Below, one piece after another: positions 55,876 through 64,000 of a stretch of DNA of 64,000 nt. The stretch is from contig OX457027.1 in NCBI GenBank assembly GCA_949752745.1, positions 87,255,720 through 87,319,719 on the forward strand. The letters run 5' to 3'. The position numbers were made by a program, and so were the translations under genes. Position 1 is the first letter of the stretch. Each line of letters starts with the position of its first letter. Origin of the DNA: Protula sp. h YS-2021 (taxonomy: Eukaryota; Annelida; Polychaeta; Sabellida; Serpulidae). The notes beneath the pieces are model-generated. The model saw only the letters and a list, made by a program, of their open reading frames with translations, searched no databases and was not told the DNA's origin.

Positions 55876-56494
55876 GTGATTATCCGTCGGCGGACATATA
55901 GTTTTCACTGTCTGTCCGTCTGTCTGTGCACTTTCTGTCTCACGCACTTTGAGCATTTATTAGTGGCTGGATTCGTCTGAAATTTTACCCAGGGGTGGTT
56001 CCAACCCTTGTGCAGTGCAGTGACCAGGAATTTTTTAAATAGCGGAGAAATTGACAAAATGGAAAATTTTTTAACATTTGCAAAGTGTGTTTTTGGAGTG
56101 AGCATATACTGGAGTCAGTCTCATGCGCCTAGAGCATTTATAAGTGGATGAATTCGTTTCAAATTTTACCCAGGGGTGGTTCCAACCCTTGTGCAGTGCA
56201 GTGACCAGGAATTTTTTAAATAGCGGAGAAATTGACAAAATGGAAAATTTTTTAACATTTGCAAAGTGTGTTTTTGGAGTGAGCATATACTGGAGTCAGT
56301 CTCATGCGCCTAGAGCATTTATAAGTGGATGAATTCGTTTCAAATTTTACCCAGGGGTGGTTCCAACCCTTGTGCAGTGCAGTGACCAGGTATTTTGGTA
56401 GCACGACAGAAATTAACAAACTGGTAAATTGTTAAAAAATTACATTCAAATTTTGCCCAAACCCCGGTGGATTCATGCTTCTCGAGCATCTAGT
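55876..56494. mobile_element. Helitron-like element with ~180-bp core units
   Basis: Starts TTATCCGTCGGCGGACATAT and a GTCTGTCCGTCTGTCTG tract, then two full and one partial copies of a 179-181 bp unit (TTTTACCCAGGGGTGGTTCC, AACCCTTGTGCAGTGCAGTG, ACCAGG). Ends with hairpin ATGCTTCTCGAGCAT and CTAG before TTTT. This is the same plan as the element at 17171-18228. Confidence 0.7.
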
Positions 56495-56499
56495 TTTGT

Positions 56500-57450
56500 G
56501 AACGTTTCCCCCGCAAACTAACAGTACCAATCGTCTGAGAGGCAAGCCGTTGACTGGATTTATAATGTTATTGATAGCGCCTGGCTTACACCAACTGTCG
56601 CTCACACTGTTATAACCCGACCTTTGCCCCCCCCCCCCCCAATCCGCTCTGCCTCTTTCCAAAATCCGTAAAAATGACCATTGTTCCCTTGAGGAATTTT
56701 TCATAGCTGCTTTAGCAGTATCTGATACGAAAGGCTGAAACTAGCCAGTCGGATGCATCTCCTCAGTCAACCAGGAAAAATGCCAGTCGCTTAACCACAT
56801 TTAACCGTAATTAACCACAACCAGTTTGAGAAATTAAAATAATAGGAAAAGCTAACTATTTTTAGTTTAAAATTACTTGCAGTGTCACATAAATACGGCA
56901 CTTTAATTTAATGTTTTCGTACCAAACGTGTTTCTATACTACAAAGCCTCTCTTTTAGTGCATTGTAAGACCGTTCAACATGTTAAATATGGCATTTGAA
57001 CCTGGGATATCAAAAATGACGTCATAGTTGCAACTGGTCGATGTATTTGCTCGTTGGTTTTGATCTTACCGAGTATTCAGAGTGTTATTGTACGGTGCGG
57101 GGGGGTCGAATACGAAATGAAAATGATTTCCTCTTCCGCCAACCGCCCGCCCTAAGGACGTTTTCTACAACTTCCACAAATGTGTACCATCAGTGTGTTA
57201 CCGCTGTGTTTCTCATCACAGAAAAGTCACTTGAAATTTGATTTTGATGTGTTATTTTTAACCTATCCTCATCACTTGTTGGTAATCAGTCATCCGTTCG
57301 TTGTGTGTATAAACAATTAAAAATCCTTTTTCTACATTCCACGTCCTATTGTTTTGAAATTTTGCGGATTGTTCCCTGGGTTATCCTCCACATAACTTTT
57401 TTTTTTTGGCGATTTAGCCAAAATTGGTCATGGTATTGACCAAATTTAAG
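56500..57450. other. Non-coding DNA
   Basis: No gene or repeat structure recognised except a poly-C tract near 56630. Confidence 0.35.
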
Positions 57451-57464
57451 AAAACAAAAAAATG

Positions 57465-57730
57465 CCACTAAGCGTTGAACTGACAGTCATGAGATCGTGG
57501 GTTCAAGCCCGGTTGCCGGCGAAGTTTTTCATTGTCTCCCTCCACCGCTTTTCCTGGCAATATTGGTAGTTCTGCCTGCCATAGAAGCAGCGGTGACCTA
57601 CAAAGCAACAAGTTTGCGAGTTCAAGTAGGGCTGTAGGAGTATTTTTTTATTGTTTCCATTCATATCTTAACGGGTCATATTTGTAGTTCTGCCTCTCAC
57701 AGAAGCATATGAAGGCCCATACTATATTGA
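57465..57730 (+). repeat. SINE-like repeat with a tRNA-type B box
   Basis: GATCGTGGGTTCAAGCCCGG contains a perfect RNA polymerase III B box (GGTTCAAGCC). About 110 bases on, a second, weaker copy follows (TTTGCGAGTTCAAGTAGGGC) with shared flanks (ATTGT(C/T)TCC, TTGGTAGTTCTGCCT, CAGAAGCA). No complete tRNA cloverleaf forms, so this is a tRNA-derived SINE relic rather than a tRNA gene. Confidence 0.5.
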
Positions 57731-59400
57731 CTTCTTTTTGCCCCGTCTTTCTTTTCTTCTTTCTTTATTTCCTTCCGTGATCCCCGACCGGTTAGCAAAA
57801 ACTGACCAAATAAACGGATAGCTGTAACAAAAATCTGTTAGTCCCACAGATCTTGTTATATTACTTTTGATAGCCAATATCGCGAATAAGGTCTAACAAA
57901 ACTAAATTTGGCCAAATTTTTTTTTTGTCGTTCTTGCTTTTACCTTCGCTTTAAGGCAGAGCACGATGCCCATGGACATTAGTGCTTATATTCTATTTGC
58001 GATATCAATAATGATGTGTCTTTCTCCTTTGATAAAGCATAAATAGATATTGGTGGTGTTTTTCTCCGTCCATATGTAATCATTGAATTGATATGTTCTG
58101 TCCAGACCATTTCTGTTAAACTATTTTGTCTAAATGTTTGTAACCTTGTGCAATGAATATATATATAGCACGAATATCAGCACTTTTCGGGACCGGCAGT
58201 GTTTTTAAAGTTGTGATATTATGTAAAATAATATCTTGAATAAAACGCTTCATTTGCACCTAAATACTTTGTTAAACTCAAAATCATGAACTCAAAGCAC
58301 TTACTTCATAGAATTTATGTCAAAGTGAATCAATAGGGAATCTACATGTACAATAAGGCAATAAGGATATTTAAACTCGTTTAAAGTAATAACTGGTGCA
58401 TCTATCGTAACGTCATTACAGCAATCGTGGAGTTCACAATTTAGTATTTGATTGACAGGTCTCACATATGACACGCGCAGCGATTACTGGTATTGTAAAT
58501 GCCTGTGGCTGAGGTTATATCCCCTCTCGCGCATCACAGAATGGGGGTATTAGGGCAGTTGTGCTGGGATATCTATTACTCGGGACCTTTCCTCCTCCTC
58601 TAAAAATACAAATTTACTTTCTGCTTTTTTATCTATTTTATAATAATATTCTAAATTCATATTTCATGAAATCTATATTAAATGACAATTTGGAACTCCG
58701 ACATCAGTCCTGTGAAACTTACCGCAGGAAACTAGATAGAAAACACCAACATTGTAAAAAAATATAGATATAGAATTTTCCGAACCGTGCAATCATACAA
58801 AGATACCTTTTGATAATGATCCCTCCGCCAGTTCCTCCAAAAAAATATAATATATTCCAGTATGTCTTCCCTGAGAAGTGAGATGGAATATGCTTTGTTG
58901 CACCGATTTTTTTGTACGGTACCCATGCGGACGCGTTGACAATGACCCCGGGTGCAGTGTTGCCAAGGCTATATTAAACATAAGTATGATTCTCAGCCCT
59001 CTCATAATAGGCTCACAGATGATTGTTCTATTTATTCCCACTACAGGTTACGATTCATTCAACTTTTTTAGTTATCGTCCAGATCTTATACAGAAGTTAA
59101 TTATCAAATGTTCTGAAAATATCAAGTATTCTACAGAATGAACCTTTTTAGTATTTTGCGTTATTAGAATTATTTGATTTTTTGATAAAAATGTGTATTT
59201 GAAATATCTCTTTAAAGAATTATTTTTATACCTGATGAATTTTACTTAAGTTTGAAGTTGAAATAAGGGTTTAAGCTAAAGGAGGAACACAGCGAAGCAA
59301 CACCACCGCTCAGTAGGTAACCGAGTAATAAGTGCCATCTTGTGGTAGTTTATCGAAATTCCTCAGTGACATGTAAACAAAAAGAAGAAAAATCCATTTT
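57731..59400. other. AT-rich DNA without supported genes
   Basis: Frames at 58561-58767, 58878-59141 and 58793-59041 (minus) are open, but I recognise no family and no splice context. Confidence 0.35.
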
Positions 59401-59421
59401 AAACCCTCAGAAGGTATCAAA

Positions 59422-59453
59422 ATGAGTAGAACTGGAGCTCAAATAAAAGAAAG
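59422..59453 (+). CDS. Possible first exon of another gene
   Basis: ATG at 59422 opens MSRTGAQIKE then AG|GTATTT, a usable donor in phase 2, with in-frame stops upstream of the ATG. It looks like a short coding first exon, but I could not identify the next exon. Very tentative. Confidence 0.2.
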
Positions 59454-60660
59454 GTATTTTATCCATTTAAAATGTCTTGATGCAGTGTCAGACAGGTCTG
59501 GCGAGTAGCGTTTGAAATATATGATAAAAGCGCGTCCGGTCTTGTTTCTACGCTCCCTCCAAGACGGAACCGAAGCAAATCATGTTTGCAAAACAAAGTT
59601 TATATTCTTTTCCCTTTTTCGTATTTTCTGTTTTATTACAGGTTATCTCAGTTCTGTTTAAAAAATTGCTTTACTTTACTATTTATTGGCAATATACCAT
59701 ATTATCGCCCGCTGGGCCACCCACTAAATTAGACTCAGCAGATCCTTTGTGTCTTCTTAGGGCAAGGCAGAAAGCCTCACAGTCCCGACCATTTAAATAA
59801 CCATGGGCCTCAACTTTCAAGGATAGTGTTTCGGCGCATGGTCCAAAACATCGAGTTTCAAACTGGCAAACATTTTCTTTAAAAGAGGAAAAAAAACACT
59901 GAGAAGATTGATTGATATTTTATTTATTCTATTTTCAAACAATACAATTGCATAATGCATTAAATAAATCATGCATAATACATTGCATAAATCAAGCAGC
60001 TATGTCAAAACATAATTCCTGAATTATTTTGATTAAATAATTGAAAAAAAAGAAAGGCGTAGCTGAAAGTTTAAAAACTTATACTACCAGTAACCTAGGA
60101 CCGTTCGCCACTTTTCAATGGTTTTTGCGCAATAACTCTCATATTTTAAACGCGATCCGGATATGCTTTTGTATGCAGCAAATACAGAATTTTACACAAG
60201 TTTTCTGTTATGCGCGAAGTTAAATGTCAGGATTTACGAAAAGCCAGGCCGATGTATATTTTTCGGGCAGGATTTTCGAGGTGTAACTCGCCACTTTATT
60301 CAATCATCCCGAAATATAAATTTTAAGTGAAAACTGTAAGACTATCAATTTGCTTTTCAAAATGACTGCCAAGATCTATAAGGATTACATGTGAGCATAA
60401 ACCTGACTTCAAATGTGTATACTAACGTTTTTCTTATAGCAGCTCAGTATTTTGCATTCGAGAACCAGTGTCAGTTGTTGGGAGGTTCGGCAAAAAATAT
60501 CGTTTCCGGGATAATTGTTGTTTTCGGGAGTTGGCGATGCTACAGGCACAGGCGGATTCAATCTAGGTTACTGGTAGAGCACGCCCATAGTAATCACACA
60601 CACATATGAGGTAGTAGTATACAATTATGGCACGCAAAGGCACTAGACAATCATTAATCA
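59454..60660. other. Non-coding DNA; right end is LINE 3' flank
   Basis: The last part, up to 60666, should be the 3' untranslated part of the minus-strand LINE interrupted by element B. Otherwise nothing is recognisable. Confidence 0.35.
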
Positions 60661-60666
60661 CTATAT

Positions 60667-60674
60667 GATGCTAT
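60667..60674. other. Target site duplication GATGCTAT (left)
   Basis: Eight bases GATGCTAT, repeated exactly at 63280-63287 on the other side of element B. Confidence 0.95.
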
Positions 60675-63279
60675 GGAATCCGCGACATCTCGCATCTGGA
60701 CATCTCGCATCTGGACACCTCGCATCCGACAACTCGCATCTGGACATCTGGCATCTGGACATCTCGCATCCAAATGAAAAAGTGGACATCTCGCATCCGT
60801 TATTTTTTTTCTTGATTTATCATTGTATTTTGGCGGTGGGGGGGGCGTAGGGAGTTAGGTGATAATCATTTTATTCTGAAACTGTATGCTACTACGTGGA
60901 ATGAATAACATTTTCACGATGCATCAGATTTTATTCTAATTTACTACTAAACAGCAATCAGCTGTCGACATCACATGTTTACCACGAATCTAAGACTGCT
61001 AAGATCGACTAAAAACTGAACATATTATCAAAATACTGTCAATATAACATGTTTAAGTGCAAAAACTTAGTCCATTCAGTCAGTCAACAAAGTTTACTCG
61101 TCTCCTTCCATGTTTTGTCTGTTGATGGGGCGCCATCTGATGTTATAGGCAACACCTCAGAGGAAGTCTTCGATTGATTTCCTACCATCAGCACGATCGG
61201 CACACAGATTTTTTAGACGTTTTTGGAGTTCGGCATATTCCCGTCGAACACGTTTCTTGGGTGGGTCGCCCCTGGCATCTTGTTCCAAAACAGTGCTTAA
61301 CAGTACATTCCTCACGCTTGATTGCAGTGATCAGTGCCCAGATTGACGGATGTTTGTATCCAAAGAGATGGAAAAATCGATTATTTCAACCCTCGCACTG
61401 ATTATTTGTGCGAGGGTCATCACGAAGAGTTGGACTGTGTACGTTCCATATTTTCGGCGGGTATCGTGGATGAATTCCCCTAACTCGGATGCCCCCTTGA
61501 GGGTTTGGACGACGAGGATACGTTCCCTCCACGTACGTTTGAGCGAAGTAATTCAGCAGAGCCTCGGCACCATCTGGTACTGTCGCACGAAGATGTTCGA
61601 GGCCAGCGCTGACGTCCTCTAAGGGTAAGAATGCTAACGCATCTATTTTGGCACAGAACAATTTGAATTCATCGTCGGCTTTGTAGCGTTCAACGAGCCC
61701 CAATTCCTGGACTTTCCTCCAAGTAGCCTGAGTCAGATGGTAAAAACAGGCTTTTATATCCAACTCTGATCCAAGCACCTGGTCGAGGGCTCGCATTACA
61801 GACAGTTCGAAGTCACAGAGCAATGCTACTGGATCAAGCGGCAGATCGAGCGATTCGCAATAATCCACAATAGCCTGGAAGAATTCGGCATAAACGGCCT
61901 GAGATTTGCCCTGCAGGAGACCGTACACGGTGGAGACCGCAGTGGTGCCAAGCGGTACGCGAATCACATAAAGCTGAGTGAATCCAGGAGGGGCCATCGA
62001 AAAGTTCCCATCCACGAACCATGTATCTGAAGACGCCAGAAGACGGAGGGCGGCACGCGAACCGAAAATGAGAATCCGACTATTCGCGTTTTGGCCATTG
62101 TCGTAAAACAGGAATGGCTGAGGTACATCGCTTGCAGTTTCGCACCATTCGCCTTCAAGGATCAAGTCACCAACGGTCTCTGGTACTGGCGGCGAATTTT
62201 TACGTCGCTTACGTTGAATAACTTTCTTCAAGGCCTCATCGTGGCCCATTAAGTTGCGCGCATTTTCAGAAATATTGGCACGAGCAGCCGCGATCATTGT
62301 CGATGGACGTTCTTGCGTCTGTGTTGCAAGCGCCTTAATTATTGTCTTCGTTTTGGCGGCTTCAACCTGAAAAATAAATAATATGTACATTAATATACAC
62401 ATTTAAAGATGTTTAAAAATATATATTAAATGAGAAGAAACATTTTACATTAAGTTTTAAATTAAGTTATTATAAATCCCTCTAAATTTGTTTTCACAAT
62501 AGATAATTTGTTTCAAGTAAGTGACGTTTTATTTATTTATTTAGTTTTCATATTATACTTTTACGTATTATTAACAGAGGTAATGTTATTATTACCTCTT
62601 CAGGACAAGGGTCATGATTGTGCTCATTTGCCAACTGCGGGTCCAACATATCCCCTGAAGTTGTCAGAGAGCCTTTACAGTTAGTCTGGCGACGAACGCA
62701 TCTCCAGTAAATTCGCCCAGACTTGTTCGTTTTGTTGTTCGTGTATATGAAACCATCGAGACAAAGCTTAGGTTTGCCCCGAATACTTTCGATGAATTCC
62801 ATTCTAATTTTACCATTCAATAGCAAAACCCATGATTTTGGACTTCAATATCTTCCCTTTATACACCCTACCTTAAGGGATGTGGATTCGTGACTACATC
62901 TTACCCGCCGCATTTTCGAACCTGTGCACGTTTCCCTTCCAAACCGTGCATCAAAGATAAATTTTTAAAAATTGAATAGATCAGTGGGATTAGTGGATGT
63001 GGATTCATTCTTAATAGTCATCCGCCGCACGTTCATTAAATCCTTCATGCTTTCAAGTGCCTCTTTCGAGGGATCAGCGTATGTGGATTCGCGCTGCACC
63101 GAACGTTGAACTACTCACTACGGCATTCACTGAGTACAAATGTAAGTCTAACTCTTGAATTACTCCGTAAACTGAATTCAGTCACGGATGCGAGATGTCC
63201 ACTTTTTCATTTGGATGCGAGATGTCCAGATGCGAGATGTCCAGATGCGAGATGTCCAGATGCGAGATGTCTGGATACC
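60675..63279 (-). mobile_element. Mutator-like element B (FLYWCH-MULE), 2605 bp
   Basis: The ends are inverted: GGAATCCGCGACATCTCGCA at the left and the inverse of GGTATCCAGACATCTCGCA at the right. They continue as arrays of the 15-base word GGACATCTCGCATCT (about seven at 60684-60800, six at 63186-63272). A perfect 8 bp duplication GATGCTAT flanks it. It carries a minus-strand FLYWCH-MULE gene with inactivating changes. It interrupts the last codons of a minus-strand LINE. Confidence 0.9.
61100..62826 (-). pseudogene. FLYWCH-MULE transposase gene of element B, inactivated
   Basis: Minus-strand exon 1 (62826-62596) has a FLYWCH finger: DGFIYTNNKTNKSGRIYWRC, then C and NEHNHDPCPEE. It is spliced in phase 0 to exon 2 from 62366. 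Exon 2 holds the core: DTWFVDGNFSMAPPGF (first Asp), PVALLCDFELSVMRAL (second Asp), ACFYHLTQATWRKVQ and TNNQCEG (Glu), so the catalytic residues are intact. A TGA (plus 61386-61388) replaces the tryptophan expected after CEG. The reading then continues NNRFFHLFGYKHPSIWALI, shifts frame and meets another stop near SIEDFL. The ATG at 62826 is the first in the FLYWCH frame. Confidence 0.85.
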
Positions 63280-64000
63280 GATGCTATGTAATAATTCTTT
63301 ACCAATTTTTTCGAACAACTTAATACTGAAGCATGATCTGATAGACAATTCCAAGTTTCAACCCCAACTACAGATATACATTTTGATTTTAAATTCGTCC
63401 GTACAAAGTTTGTTTTGAATTTATAGCACTGTCTTGTACTGTAAGAAGTAGTACAGGTACCTATTTGGAAAACCCCTTGCAGGTTTACAGGAAGTTGACC
63501 ATGGTACGCTTTATGCATAATACACGCTGTTTTGAATTTAACAATATCTTCGAATTTTAACAATTTACATTTAACGAATAAATCATTTGTGTGATCGTGA
63601 TAGCCAACATTATTTATTATTCTAATCGCGCGTTTTTGTTTTATAAACAATACTTGTAATTTTGTTTTGGATGTATTAGCCCATATTTCACAGCAATAGG
63701 AGTGATAAGGAAAAAGAAGAGAGAAATATATGGTCAATAGTGAATACTTGTCAATCAAAAACTTAACGCGATACATGATAGCTAAAGCTCTTGATAATTT
63801 GTCAGAAACGCGATTTATTTGTTCATGCCAATTTTTAAGTTAGAGTCAATAATAACCCCTAAAAATTTTGTACTATGGACTTGTTTGACATCATGACCGT
63901 TTATAACAACACTAACATTGCTATGCGTTTGTTTAAACTTACCAAATATCATAAAATTTGTTTTTTTTTTGAACATTTAATGACAGTTTATTCACATTGA
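63280..64000 (-). pseudogene. C-terminal part of a LINE ORF2, running off the window
   Basis: Minus-strand frame from about 63840 reads SDKLSRALAI, then SYCCEIWANTSKTKL, FIKQKRAIRIINNVGYHDHT, FKTACIMHKAYHGQLP and VVGVETWNCLS, the region after the catalytic palm in CR1/jockey-type LINEs. Near 63900-64000 the KFGKFKQTH-like sequence continues upstream. The frame enters element B at 63279. If the element and one target copy are removed the LINE frame ends a few codons later at a stop. The rest lies beyond the window. Confidence 0.7.

Noticed and set aside
57480..57540. Functional tRNA gene
   Set aside because: Only the T-arm/B-box region fits; there is no acceptor stem or anticodon arm that pairs.
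58793..59141. Membrane-transporter exon (hydrophobic frames on both strands)
   Set aside because: The resemblance to any transporter family is too weak and no splice partners were found.

Overview
This is a eukaryotic, metazoan window: one very long multi-exon gene is embedded in dense transposons and minisatellites. Introns have GT..AG borders, genes are widely spaced, and the elements are of animal type: LINEs with an endonuclease, Ty3/gypsy and DIRS relics, a P-element/THAP transposon, FLYWCH-type Mutator-like elements and Helitron-like elements with central tandem repeats. I cannot name the species. The many minisatellites that straddle exon-intron borders recall, from memory only, what has been described for amphioxus. 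The GTCCGTCC-rich elements recall marine invertebrates in general, including bivalves.

Region by region. 1-6.9 kb holds decayed retroelements (DIRS-type reverse transcriptase at 0.94-1.5 kb, a LINE scrap at 5.6 kb), a fold-back element and AT-rich DNA. 6.9-11.5 kb is a broken Ty3/gypsy element on the minus strand. 11.5-16.8 kb has no gene I can support but contains copies of a block that recurs upstream of the main gene. 16.8-20.3 kb is a decayed minus-strand LINE split by two Helitron-like insertions.

21.0-54.9 kb (plus strand) is the host gene. I assembled 21 coding exons whose splice phases all agree, giving about 1185 residues. The order is a short N-terminal region, a long acidic/basic low-complexity exon, 15 good C2H2 fingers plus one degenerate finger, and an acidic C-terminal tail. 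It is probably a nuclear DNA-binding regulator. Its introns carry a 4.7 kb Mutator-like element (27.65-32.39 kb), an intact-looking LINE (33-36.2 kb), a 6.2 kb nest of elements including a 3.2 kb P-like transposon (46.4-52.7 kb), and minisatellites that begin at, or contain copies of, splice sites in at least seven introns.

54.9-64 kb contains a small fold-back element, a Helitron-like array, a SINE-like repeat, a 2.6 kb Mutator-like element inserted in the end of a LINE on the minus strand, and long stretches where I see nothing coding.

Main observations: (1) repeated amplification of exon-intron junctions within one zinc-finger gene, two arrays having units divisible by three that keep the reading frame; (2) four elements whose terminal inverted repeats are themselves arrays of short repeats, with 8-9 bp target duplications on three of them, two of these carrying FLYWCH/MULE transposase genes and one also OTU and PHD modules; (3) a complete P-like element with matching TIRs; (4) a family of Helitron-like elements with a shared layout.
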